Shown: one piece after another, positions 21,725 through 32,864 of the stretch
Layout of the letters: each line of letters starts with the position of its first letter
Numbering within the stretch: the stretch's first letter is position 1
Source of the DNA: Aphidius gifuensis
Lineage: Eukaryota; Arthropoda; Insecta; Hymenoptera; Braconidae
Assembly (NCBI RefSeq): GCF_014905175.1
Contig: NC_057788.1
Span: 11,477,446 to 11,541,445 of the forward strand
Direction: 5' to 3'
Length of the DNA stretch: 64,000 bases
The notes under the pieces: model-generated
The model's database searches: none
Told to the model about the DNA's origin: nothing
Seen by the model: the letters and a program-made list of their open reading frames with translations, nothing else
Made by a program: the position numbers and the translations under genes

Positions 21725-22345
21725 CAAAAAATTATTTTTGAACTTATAACGTTAATTTGTTTTTAATAATTATTTTTATTTTTTTTATTATTTCATATTC
21801 ATACTGTGAACTACAAAATTCACACTGATTATTTATAATTTTGTATACCTGACATTAAAATTTCTGTAGTAAAACTTTGTTGATCTTTAAAGTCAGGGTA
21901 ATTAGTGAAAAATTAAGCAACGCTCAATCACCTAAAACTATTTTTGAACTTATAACGTTAATTTGTTTTTAATAATTATTTTTATTTTTTTTATTATTTC
22001 ATATTCATACTGTGAACTACAAAATTCACACTGATTATTTATAATTTTGTATACCTGACATTAAAATTTCTGTAGTAAAACTTTGTTGATTTTTAAAGTC
22101 AGGGTAATTAGTGAAAAATTAAGCAACGCTTAACCACTTAAAATTATTTTTGAACTTATAACGTTAATTTGTTTTTAATAATTATTTTTATTTTTTTTAT
22201 TATTTCATATTCATACTGTGAACTACAAAATTCACACTGATTATTTATAATTTTGTATACCTGACATTAAAATTTCTGTAGTAAAACTTTGTTGATCTTT
22301 AAAGTCAGGGTAATTAGTGAAAAATTAAGCAACGCTTAATCACTT
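21725..22345 (+). repeat. 206-bp tandem repeat, second block
   Basis: Three further units with GCAACGCT at 21917, 22123 and 22329, again 206 bp apart. This resumes the array interrupted by the 20.3-21.7 kb insertions. Confidence 0.9.
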
Positions 22346-22995
22346 AAAATTTTTTTTGAACTTATAACGTTAATTTGTTTTTTAATTATTACTTTCTATT
22401 TGTTATTTTTTTTTATTATTTCATACTAAACGATTGAGAAATATTACGTTAACGCAGTATTCAAAGCTAAGTTAAAATTTCTTCTTAGTAGTTCAGCAGC
22501 TAGTAAGCTTATATATTATTAATTTGTTTTCTTTTTTTTTATTTTATAATTTTATATTGTAACATTTCCGTCGTGATCAGTTGAATCTGAAAAATTTTTA
22601 AAGCAGTTAGAACTGAATTTAAAATTACTTTATTGAAAATTATATACGACTACGTAGCAATAAGTCTTTTGTTCTGCAATACAATTGTTATTTCATGTAA
22701 TTTTATAATAAGTTGTTGAGAAAATAGTTAAGTAAACATCCATATTGTCAAGAATAATTCAAGTTAGTTTTGAATTTGTATCCATTGATTGACTCATTAT
22801 CCACCTATTTATAATTTTATTTTCACTTTAACTTATTTGGCGATTAGTTTGATACATAACAAAATTTTAAAATTGAGTGTTATTGAGAATCAATAAAAGT
22901 ATATTAATAAAAAATATCAACGGCTGATGGCATTTTATATCTATAATTGAACAAGTACTGTTAGGTCTAAAATTTGGTTTTTCAATAAAATAATT
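22346..22995 (+). other. 5' flank of the zinc-finger gene
   Basis: It holds the end of the tandem array and then unique AT-rich sequence up to the ATG at 22996. I see no clear core promoter and no upstream coding exon. Confidence 0.35.
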
Positions 22996-25564
22996 ATGGC
23001 GTTAATAAAATGTAAGTGCTTACAAGTTTTTGACTCAGTTGATACTTTTTATTCACATTGTCATGAGAACACACATTTGGAGAAAACTCAATATTTTGAG
23101 TGTCAAATATCGGGTTGTGATCGACGTTTTGGCATTTTTAAGACATTACGTAGGCATTTACAAAGTATACATGAATTTAAACGAGGTCAACCTAAACCAA
23201 ATTCTGAATGCGAACCAGTTTCTGTTCCGAATATACAAATAAATGATAATAATCAATGTGTAACAGAAAATTCATGCAACCCAAATATTCGAGAGAATAA
23301 TGTTTTAGATGTTGATGAATCAGAAATTAGTTTGAGTAGTTTTCAGACTTCTTTTAATGAAAATGTAAATACAGATAGTAAAGAGTTGGATATTCATTCA
23401 CCTAATACCATTGCATTCGGAGTTTTCGATACTTTATTTAAGGAATGTACTACAAGTTTGGTTCAAAAATTACATGCGGAGTACAATATTCCTCGTAACT
23501 CAGTTCAAAAAATCATTACAGATACAACACAAATTTTTAACAGCCAAGCGATAACTTTTCTTGAAGACCAAATTGTTACTTTATTACGTGAACTTAATAG
23601 TGATCAAGGAAATATTAAGCTAGTTGAAACAATGTTTGATAGATTAAAAAACCCCTTTTCTGGATTAGAAACTGATTTTAAAAGAATGCAAAATTTTAAA
23701 AAAGATAATAAATTCGTTTCTCCTGTAGATGTAGTAATTGGATATGATGATAAAAAAAAAACAAAAAAAAATGAAACCATTATAGAACGTGTTGATGTGG
23801 TCCATCAGTATTTCCCAATAGCTTCAACTTTAAAGAATTTTTTTGAAATGGAATTTGTTTATGAAGCGGTTGTCGAGTACACAAATTACCTTCAAAATGT
23901 CGAGAACAAAGACGTCATTTCACATTTTATTCAAGGCGAGCTGTGGAAAAATATGTCTTCTAATTTTCCAGACAAAAGAGTCATACCACTATTTTTATAT
24001 GTTGATGATTTTGAAACAAATAATCCTCTTTCAAGTCATGTGGGAGCATCTGGTAAATTGTGTGGAGTTTACATGAATATGCCATTACTTCCTCCCGCAT
24101 TCCTCGGAAAGCTCGATAATATTTTTTTAGTTCAAATTTTTCAAGCTCTTGATCGTAAGATCTATGGCAATAAAATGATATATCGTAAAATTATTAATGA
24201 TTTAATCGATTTAGGTAAAAATGGAATTGAAATCAAAACTGAAAAAGGGTCCGAAACAATTTATTTTTTAATGGGAATTTTAAAAGGGGATAACCTGGGT
24301 TCAAATGAAGCTTTAGGTTTTGTTACAAGTTTCAATAGTGACCATTATTGCCGAACTTGTGAGATGCCTAAATACTTGTGTAAGCGCAGTTCAAGAGAAA
24401 TTGATGCATATGTTAGAACTGAAGTCTCTTACAATAATGCCTTGTTGAACCGTGACCCTAAAAAACTCCATTCAATGGGTATTGTAGAAAATAGTGTCTG
24501 GAATGAGCTGCCATATTTCCATGTGGCAAAAAATAGGATGCATGATCTATTACATGATTGGTTCGAAAACGCAGCCAAGCACGAATTAGGTAATGTTTTG
24601 TACCATTTAATTTTTAACGAAAAAATAATTGATGAATTTACAATTAACGAACGATTAGAATCATTTAATTTCGGAGAAAATTGTAAGCGTAATCGTCCGC
24701 TTGAAATCCCACCGCGAGCGTTACAAAATTCGCAAGAATTAAAAATGTCATCAGCTGAGATTCTTTGTCTAATACGCCATCTTGGATTATTGGAGAATTC
24801 CAATTAATAATCTTGCATGAAGTTTACATCTCTTTCAGTGAGTTAACTTGTTTGCTACTCAAAACAGCGTTTCATAAAAATGCAATTGAACTTCTCGACA
24901 CAATGATTCGTGATCATTTACTGTTGTTTATGGATGTTTTTCGACTACCTTTAAGACCAACGCAACATTTCATGACCCATTACCCTCGAATAATTCGTGA
25001 AACTGGGCCAGTTGCAAAGACGTGGACAATTCGAGAAGAACACAAACATCAGGTTTCTAAGAAAATGGCGGCCAAATGTCAATCACGAGTCAATATTGCA
25101 AAAACTTTAAGCATTGGTCATTCAATTAAAAATTATGATTATGTATCAAAACGCGCAGTCAATATTTCTAATTTAAAAATAGGCCCAAATCATTTAATTG
25201 ATATTAGCGTAATTGAAAATTATGACCGTTTTTGTAATCAATTGGATCATTCAATATTAACAAAAGTATATTATTGCAATTGGGTCGAATACCATGGTGA
25301 TTTATACAAAAAAAATAGTATTGTTCGAGTTACTGATTTTGATGAAATGTTTTTTGAAATTTTAACAATTCTGATCGATGATAATGATCAAGTTTTTTTT
25401 GTGACTCATCCAATTCAAGAAGTAGTGTATGACAGGCATTTTCAAGCTTATGAAATAGTTTGTCAAGATTCTCATTGCTTTAATATATTATATCTAAAAA
25501 ATACTAATGGGATTGTCTCAAAAAATAAATCACCAAATGGAAAATGTTATATATGTATCAGGTG
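22996..25564 (+). pseudogene. C2H2 zinc-finger, transposase-like protein, copy 1 (frame broken at ~24790)
   Basis: The frame opens MALIKCKCLQVF. Residues ~35-60 form a C2H2 finger (C-x4-C-x12-H-x4-H, FECQISGC...HLQSIH), preceded by a less regular finger. A long unique region follows, with YVDDFETNNPLSSHVG near residue 334, GDNLGSNEALGF near 431 and a CRTC motif near 453. After 24790 the frame is lost by small deletions relative to copy 2 (4 bp, 4 bp and 2 bp near 24791-24827). It resumes through PTQHFMTHYPRII, GPVAKTWTIREEHKHQ to KCYICIR. The DDFE..NPL..G and HYP.II...GP...W..R motifs are, from memory, shared with large transposase-like proteins of fish and cnidarians; I cannot name the superfamily with certainty. 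Intact length would be about 860 residues with no introns. Confidence 0.65.
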
Positions 25565-26006
25565 AATATATGAAAATGAAAATAAAGTATGTATAATTAA
25601 TTAATAATTATATTAAAATTATTTTTAAAATTAAGGATGTTCCAAAAATAAAAACATTTATATATCGAATAACTATTTTAAATTATTGTCTGTGACTATT
25701 CTTTATTCTGATTCCTTGCATAAATAATGTGTAAAATCGTTATTTTATATGTAAATTGAACTATTAAAAATCTGTAAACTAAACAAGATTTTTATCCACA
25801 AAATTTGCTAGATGTTTCCATTTATTTTTTTTTTTTCAGTAATAATTGGTATCCATATGTAAATATATCCATACCTTTTTTTCAAGATCAATTAAATTCT
25901 ATAATTTAGACAATACAATACTTTGTTTTGTTTGAGAAATTATGTTAAAAAATAATTTCAATCGTTTTATTTTTTAAAGTCGAACATTTAAAAAAAAAAA
26001 AAATTG

Positions 26007-26076
26007 TTATGAACGGGATGTGAACGCGCCGTTCTCGTATTTCAGCTGAATGCTTTAACGCTCAGCTAGGAGGACT
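26007..26076 (-). pseudogene. tRNA-like sequence (copy A)
   Basis: On the minus strand: TAGCTGAGCGTTAAAGC (A-box-like) and GCGTTCACATCCCGTTC (B-box-like), at tRNA spacing. The arms do not form a clean cloverleaf by eye, so it is probably tRNA-derived. Confidence 0.45.
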
Positions 26077-26079
26077 AGT

Positions 26080-26304
26080 TAAAAAAAGTAAATTTTACCT
26101 TTTGAAAAAGTAAGCCATGGAAAACAATTAAAAAAAGTAAATTTTATATTATAAAAACGTAACGCAAGCTTTGCGTTAAAAAAAGGTAAATTTTATATTA
26201 TAAAAACGTAACGCTAGCTTTGCGCTCAAAAAAGGTAAATTTTATATTATAAAAACGTAACGCAAGCTTTGCGTTAAAAAAAGGTAAATTTTATATTATA
26301 AAAG
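26080..26304. repeat. Short tandem hairpins, CGTAACGCAAGCTTTGCGTT
   Basis: ~48-bp units combine AAAGGTAAATTTTATATTAT with a palindrome around AAGCTT (CGCAAGCTTTGCG or CGCTAGCTTTGCG). The matching block in copy B is at about 29225-29475. Confidence 0.85.
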
Positions 26305-26309
26305 GCAAG

Positions 26310-27424
26310 ATTACGATATCCGAGACACCCCTTTTTTTTGTTGGTTTCTTATAGGAAATTTTCTCAGGATTACGGGAAAAATACGGAAAAAATTCCTACG
26401 AATGCGCAAAGTGGTTAAAAATCGAGTTGAAATATCAAAAAACGGCTATTTATCGGTTATATATCGTATAGTTATTAAAATAATAATTATTTCTAGAATC
26501 TAGTAAGGGCGTTTGATAGAACTCGTTAAGTTGAAGAAAAAAGTCTAAATAAAAATTTCGATATCTCGAAAAGATTTCGAGCCGCGATAATTCAAAAAAT
26601 TCGATATATCGGGTTTTTTGATTTTTTTTAAATTTCAATAATGGAATTCGATAGAACTCGTCGAGGAAAAAAAAAGCCCATATGAAAATTTCGATATCTC
26701 GAATAGTTTTTGGATTATTGACTATAAGTAAAATGTTTTGGCTTGTAAAAATATGTAGGTATTGTTTGTTTATCTATAACTAAGACTAAGGAAAGGTGTA
26801 GCTAAGTAAAATAATGTAGATATTGTGTGTTTGGCTATAATTGTGACTAAGTAAAAAATATAGCTAAGTAAAATATTTAGCTAAGTAAAAAATATAGCGT
26901 GTCAAATTTTCATTATTTTAAAAAAAAAAAACACATATTCGTGCTTAACAATAGGTGACAATCAGTAATTAAAAGTTTTTTTTATCTTTAAAATTTTTTT
27001 ATTTAAAAATATCGCTGGCTCGAAAACTATTCGAGATATCGAAGTTTTTATATAGGCTTTTTTTTTCTCCTCGACGAGTTCTATCGAATTCCATTATTAA
27101 AATTTAAAAAAATCAAGAAAATTGATATATCGAAATTTTTAAATTATTGGGGCTTGAAAAATTTTCGAGATATCGAAATTTTTATTCAGACTTTTTTCTT
27201 CAACTCGACGAGTTTTATCAAATGCCGTTACTAGATTCTAGAAATAATTATTATTTTACACAGTATATTTACATAATCGATAAATAGCCGTATTTTTAAT
27301 ATTAAACTCAATTTTTAACCACTTTGCGCATTCGTAGGAATTTTTTCCGTATTTTTCCCGTAATCCTGAGAAAATTTCCTATAAGAAACCAACAAAAAAA
27401 AGGGGTGTCTCGGATATCGTAATA
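26310..27424. mobile_element. Foldback element between the two zinc-finger gene copies
   Basis: The terminal inverted repeats start ATTACGATATCCGAGACACC and continue for over 150 bp through GTTGGTTTCTTATAGGAAAT and TGCGCAAAGTGGTTAAAAAT; the complement ends at 27424. The inner arms have TTTCGATATCTCGAA-type palindromes. No coding capacity is seen. Relics lie at about 48990-49510 and 53430-53545. Confidence 0.85.
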
Positions 27425-27445
27425 TCCCCTTATAAAAACGTAACG

Positions 27446-28695
27446 CAAGTTTCAATAGTGACCATTATTGCCGAACTTGTGAGATGCCTAAATACTTGTG
27501 TAAGCGCAGTTCAAGAGAAATTGATGCATATGTTAGAACTGAAGTCTCTTACAATAATGCCTTGTTGAACCGTGACCCTAAAAAACTCCATTCAATGGGT
27601 ATTGTAGAAAATAGTGTCTGGAATGAGCTGCCATATTTCCATGTGGCAAAAAATAGGATGCATGATCTATTACATGATTGGTTCGAAAACGCAGCCAAGC
27701 ACGAATTAGGTAATGTTTTGTACCATTTAATTTTTAACGAAAAAATAATTGATGAATTTACAATTAACGAACGATTAGAATCATTTAATTTCGGAGAAAA
27801 TTGTAAGCGTAATCGTCCGCTTGAAATCCCACCGCGAGCGTTACAAAATTCGCAAGAATTAAAAATGTCATCAGCTGAGATTCTTTGTCTAATACGCCAT
27901 CTTGGATTATTGATTGGAGACCTTATTCCAATTAATAATCTTGCATGGGAAGTTTACATCTCTTTCAGTGAGTTAACTTGTTTGCTACTCAAAACAGCGT
28001 TTCATAAAAATGCAATTGAACTTCTCGACACAATGATTCGTGATCATTTACTGTTGTTTATGGATGTTTTTCGACTACCTTTAAGACCAACGCAACATTT
28101 CATGACCCATTACCCTCGAATAATTCGTGAAACTGGGCCAGTTGCAAAGACGTGGACAATTCGAGAAGAACACAAACATCAGGTTTCTAAGAAAATGGCG
28201 GCCAAATGTCAATCACGAGTCAATATTGCAAAAACTTTAAGCATTGGTCATTCAATTAAAAATTATGATTATGTATCAAAACGCGCAGTCAATATTTCTA
28301 ATTTAAAAATAGGCCCAAATCATTTAATTGATATTAGCGTAATTGAAAATTATGACCGTTTTTGTAATCAATTGGATCATTCAATATTAACAAAAGTATA
28401 TTATTGCAATTGGGTCGAATACCATGGTGATTTATACAAAAAAAATAGTATTGTTCGAGTTACTGATTTTGATGAAATGTTTTTTGAAATTTTAACAATT
28501 CTGATCGATGATAATGATCAAGTTTTTTTTGTGACTCATCCAATTCAAGAAGTAGTGTATGACAGGCATTTTCAAGCTTATGAAATAGTTTGTCAAGATT
28601 CTCATTGCTTTAATATATTATATCTAAAAAATACTAATGGGATTGTCTCAAAAAATAAATCACCAAATGGAAAATGTTATATATGTATCAGGTGA
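27446..28695 (+). pseudogene. 5'-truncated copy of the zinc-finger/transposase-like gene, copy 2
   Basis: The sequence starts abruptly within codons for SFNSDHYCRTCEMPK (no start codon of its own) and stays open to KCYICIR and TGA at 28693-28695. It lacks the zinc fingers and the DDFE region. Unlike copy 1 its frame is intact across the LGLLIGDLIPINNLAWEVYI region, so it records the unbroken version. The join lies at CAAG, shared by the hairpin repeat on the left and the gene on the right. Confidence 0.75.
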
Positions 28696-29146
28696 ATATA
28701 TGAAAATGAAAATAAAGTATGTATAATTAATTAATAATTATATTAAAAATTATTTTTTAAAATTAAGGATGTTCCAAAAATAAAAACATTTATATATCGA
28801 ATAACTATTTTAAATTATTGTCTGTGACTATTCTTTATTCTGATTCCTTGCATGGCTCCAAATAATGTGTAAAATCGTATTATTTTATATGTAAATTGAA
28901 CTATTAAAAATCTGTAAACTAAACAAGATTTTTATCCACAAAATTTGCTAGATGTTTCCATTTATTTTTTTTTTTTCAGTAATAATTGGTATCCATATGT
29001 AAATATATCCATACCTTTTTTTCAAGATCAATTAAATTCTATAATTTAGACAATACAATACTTTGTTTTGTTTGAGAAATTATGTTAAAAAATAATTTCA
29101 ATCGTTTTATTTTTTAAAGTCGAACATTTAAAAAAAAAAAAAATTG

Positions 29147-29216
29147 TTATGAACGGGATGTGAACGCGCCGTTCTCGTATTTCAGCTGAATGCTTTGACG
29201 CTCAGCTAGGAGGACT
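29147..29216 (-). pseudogene. tRNA-like sequence (copy B)
   Basis: Differs from copy A by a single base in the A-box region (GCGTCAAAGC against GCGTTAAAGC). Confidence 0.45.
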
Positions 29217-29470
29217 AGTTAAGAAAAGTAAATTTTACCTTTTGAAGAAGTAAGCCATGGAAAACAATTAAAAAAAGTAAATTTTATATTATAAAAACGT
29301 AACGCAAGCTTTGCGTTAAAAAAAGGTAAATTTTATATTATAAAAACGTAACGCTAGCTTTGCGCTCAAAAAAGGTAAATTTTATATTATAAAAACGTAA
29401 CGCTAGCTTTGCGCTCAAAAAAGGTAAATTTTATATTATAAAAACGTAATGCTAGCTTTGCGCTCAAAAA

Positions 29471-29767
29471 AGGTAATATTCACGTTTTGAATTGGTAACA
29501 CAAGTTTAACTCAAAAAAAGGTAATTTTTACCTTTTATCTCTTAGCGTCCCTCGTTTCATCTCAAAAAGGTGAATGTTACTTTTTTTTTTGTAAATTGTA
29601 CATTTTATTTTTCTCCGTGATATGGAAAAATATAACAATTTTTTTTCTCCCAATTTAAAATAAAATATTGAGACTTGGCTCAAATTTAAAAATAGCTGAA
29701 ACTTGGAAAACTAAACAATAATAATAACTAAAATGAAAAAATATTCTACTGAGAATTCGAAAGTAAA
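29471..29767. other. Degenerate hairpin repeats and AT-rich sequence
   Basis: Fading versions of the AAAGGTAA hairpin unit, followed by AT-rich sequence without recognised features. Confidence 0.4.
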
Positions 29768-29884
29768 ATATTTTATGTTACAAGGGCAGTGGGAATAATG
29801 TGTGAATTTCCAAAGCGTAAGAGGGGTAGTGCGCTTTTTAGAAATTCACACATTATTACCACTGTCCCTAGTAACATAAAATAT
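29768..29884. mobile_element. 117-bp MITE, ATATTTTATGTTAC ends
   Basis: Ends ATATTTTATGTTAC and GTAACATAAAATAT, with inner complementary stretches AATAATGTGTGAATTTC / GAAATTCACACATTATT. Relatives of the inner motif recur at 21550-21640. Confidence 0.8.
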
Positions 29885-30018
29885 GGTTCGTTACATGTGC
29901 CCAATCAGAGAGCCCGCTCACAACTCATTTGGAGGGGAAACACTCGCCGAGGCTCTCGCTTGCCCCTTCAAATTCGTTGAGAGCACACTCTCTGAGTGGG
30001 CACTTGTAACGAAATATA
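29881..30018. mobile_element. ~138-bp MITE, ATATGGTTCGTTACATGTGC ends
   Basis: The left end and TGGGCACTTGTAACGAAATAT pair imperfectly, with inner GAGAGCCCGCTCACAACT / AGAGCACACTCTC pairing. It overlaps the neighbouring MITE by four bases. Confidence 0.7.
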
Positions 30019-30034
30019 CTATTTTCGAATTTAA

Positions 30035-30660
30035 GGCTGTTTGTAAAAGTCATCGTCAAACCAATTTTTTGTAGTTTGAGGGGCCCGTATATCGTAACAC
30101 TAAATCTCATGCCCGGGTACCCGAAATTTTGTTGCGCTTCTGTCTCGAAAACCGGCTTTCGAGTGTAACCGTGCATATACAGACAGACACTAACTCTACT
30201 GCTAGCAAGCAAGTACAGGGGTACGTTCCAATACCGCCGTTCGGTTTTATTCTTCTAGCTCTATCCTTCTCTCTATCTCTTCTGGCTCAATTTTCCATCT
30301 CTTCTTCTATCCTTCTCTTACAAGAAATGTACGGTTTTGGAACTTCCCCTGTACACAGCTACATTATGTATATATAATGTAGCATATACTTGTATATGAG
30401 TATGTCACGTCTGTGTGCATCACTTGCCGCGAGAAAGCAAACATATTTTTTTTTTAAACTTAAATAACATTTAAAATCCGTGGCAAACATAACTTATTTT
30501 TTCAAATCATATTCGTTTTTTTCTCATCTACAATTTGATAGAAAAAAATAATTTTTCGAGTAGACAACGACTCTACTATATGCTGTTTGAGAAAAAAAAA
30601 ATTGTTCCGCCCTATTCTCGGGTATAAAAGATGTCAACTTTGACATTCATTACATTATTA
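30035..30660. mobile_element. TTAA-flanked GGCTGTTTG element, 5' part (family E)
   Basis: TTAA at 30031-30034 precedes GGCTGTTTG. The body TTGTAGTTTGAGGGGCCCGT, GCGCTTCTGTCTCGAAAA is repeated at 57706-57832, and the later part (TAAAATCCGTGGC, CTCATCTACAATTTGATAG) at 62515-62700. The right end is not recognisable here. Confidence 0.6.
30217..30350. mobile_element. 134-bp MITE with GTAC target duplication
   Basis: AGGGGTACGTTCCAATACCG at the left and TACGGTTTTGGAACTTCCCCT at the right are imperfect inverted repeats, flanked on both sides by GTAC. A second copy is at 60276-60407. Confidence 0.7.
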
Positions 30661-31706
30661 AATAACTATTGTTCAAAATATTTATTAATATTCAATATTT
30701 AGTAAAAATGTCGTATATGTTCACCTCTTATAACAAATTTAAATATTGTTTAGTGCCAGATTTGATTCTTTCGATAATTGTTTGTTTGTTATAGATATTA
30801 TTCAAATGATATTGATAAATATAAATTAAAAATGAAATTTATAAGATGGAGAAATTATGAGAAATTTTTTCTTTTAATTTACAATTGCATAAATCTATAA
30901 AAAAAAAATTATTCATAACAAACATAAAACAAAATACAGCAAAATCGGCCCCCATTGATCTCGTTATTATTAATCGATAATGTTTTTGGAATTTCTATTA
31001 TTAATATCATATTGATGTCATTCTTTTTATTATGAACATTATCAATATTATTGTTTTCATTATTAATTAGATAAATATTAATATTATTGGAATTATTACA
31101 AATAAATTTGAAGATGAATAGATCCATGAGAACAAAAATGGCAGAATCAATCAAGAAGATTGAGGTTCTAAAAGACTCCGAATTCTTTATATGAAAAAAA
31201 AATAAAATTGAAAAAACCAAACAAAATTGTACTCGATTTTCTTTTTTTTTACTAGACCATGGGGAAAATCTCTGTGTTTATATTTCTTTCTGTCTTACTT
31301 ATACACTTGTGAGACCATCTACATGATAAAATAACTCGACAGACTGCGAAAGAAGTTTCACTTCCCTCGCTCGTACTGGTAACACACACAATTTTTTTTT
31401 TGTTTCAGTTTTTGTACAAATCCAATTTTTATAACGAAAATACCCAAGTGGAAAAAATTTGTATAAAATATATATGGAATATATATAAAATATGTATGGA
31501 TTTGGACGTAGATTTTCCATATATTTTCCATATATTTTCCATATATATACACAAAATACTAACACAAATGTCGAGCTAAAAATTAATAGCTATAATTATT
31601 ATTATAAAATTCACTTATTTTGGTATAAAAACTTCAGTAGTCGAGCTTATTGTATCATACTTCTTATATGTTCGATTATCATCTGCTTCCTTCTTTTGAG
31701 CAGCTG
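30661..31706. other. Gene-free AT-rich region
   Basis: No coding exon can be supported. It contains a palindromic patch of ATATTTTCCAT repeats near 31460-31550. A minus-strand open frame at 30909-31220 is Asn-rich and low in complexity. Confidence 0.4.
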
Positions 31707-32758
31707 CACTGAGAAAAAAAAACCACAAAAATTGTTGTGAGAGCACAACAAACTAGAGGCGAAATCCTATCCTGTCGCTTTTTGTTGTGCTGCAACAAAA
31801 ATTGTTCTATCGTTAAACAAAATTTGTTGTGCTACAACAAATTTTATTGTATCGTTGAACAAATTTTATTTAGCTGCACAACAATTTTTACCATCCAATA
31901 ATATTTGTTGTGTTGCTTAATAATATTTGTTCGGCTGCTCAATAAATATTGTCCAGTTTCAAGGCAAATATTACCGTGCTGCACAACAATTTGATTTTCG
32001 GGTGTTATCGGTAAGACTCGGTCTTGTTCGTGTGCCTCGGTATATCTACATGGCATTGTGTGGAATTTTCTAAGTCAGTCTAAGTTGAGATCAGCTTTGG
32101 TGTGACTGACGTTTTAAAAATAAATTAATTAATCCCAAGATGTCAAGTTTTAATAACATTTTAATCATTGAATTATAAACTAAAATATTTGTGAGCAACT
32201 AGATAAATAACCAAACTTGATATTTAACAAATCACATCAACAATAAAGTATGAAATTATATGAAAATGACAAACATAACCTGCATCTGTCATTTTAATGC
32301 AGAGATTTTTTATTTTAATCTTCAATAATTATAAATATGAAAAATAAATCAAAGCATTAATTTGAATTAATTTGTTCCTCAATTGTTTTCCTTCTTCTTT
32401 TTAATTATCATAATGAAAATTTATTTCGTAATTTTGAAAAAAAAAAAATTTAATATGGTTTTAGATTTTTTGTTATGTGGAATAATAAAAATTATTAAAC
32501 TAAATACAAAAATTGTCGTTTGTTCAACAGTTTTTGTTTGGAGCATAACAAATTTTGTTGTATGTCTATTAATTTTTGTTTGGAGCATGACAAATTTTGT
32601 TAAACAGCACTGTAATTATTACTCTGCCAGATGAACAAAAACTGTACTACCGGCAGAACTAATATTATAGAGTTTCAACTTCGCCTCTACTTTGTTGTGC
32701 GGCACGACAATTTTTGTCCTGTTTTCTCAACAATATTTGTCGTTTTTTTTTCTCCGTG
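31707..32758. mobile_element. ~1.05-kb inverted-repeat element, CACTGAG/CTCCGTG ends
   Basis: Left CACTGAGAAAAAAAAACCAC and right CGTTTTTTTTTCTCCGTG are imperfect complements. Pairing continues inward (CACAACAAACTAGAGGCGAA against TTCGCCTCTACTTTGTTGTG). The interior repeats AACAAATTTTGTTGTG-type motifs. It lies just downstream of the last recognised exon of the LDLR-like gene. Confidence 0.75.
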
Positions 32759-32864
32759 TGTATCTTAATAAAAATAAGAATTAAAAAAAATTATAATAAT
32801 TTGACAAACAATATAAATATACATTGAATTAATTGATGGAAAAATATGAATTCATAATACTTAC

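Larger units (their letters stand above)
24326..26304 (+). repeat. Segmental duplication, copy A
   Basis: Nearly identical to 27446-29470, covering the 3' half of the zinc-finger gene, its 3' flank, a tRNA-like sequence and palindromic repeats. Copy A has several small deletions relative to copy B. Confidence 0.9.
27446..29470 (+). repeat. Segmental duplication, copy B
   Basis: Counterpart of 24326-26304, nearly identical except for small indels (for example GGCTCC present here near 28853 and absent from copy A) and the number of hairpin units at the right end. Confidence 0.9.

Noticed and set aside
24429..24803. Minus-strand frame within the zinc-finger gene
   Set aside because: Shadow of the plus-strand coding sequence, also created identically in the duplicate.
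22996..25564. Viral origin of the zinc-finger gene
   Set aside because: No virus-type motifs are recognised; the motifs resemble cellular transposase-like families.
30909..31220. Possible terminal exon of the LDLR-like gene
   Set aside because: Asn-rich, low complexity, no EGF or membrane motif, and no reliable phase link to exon 8.
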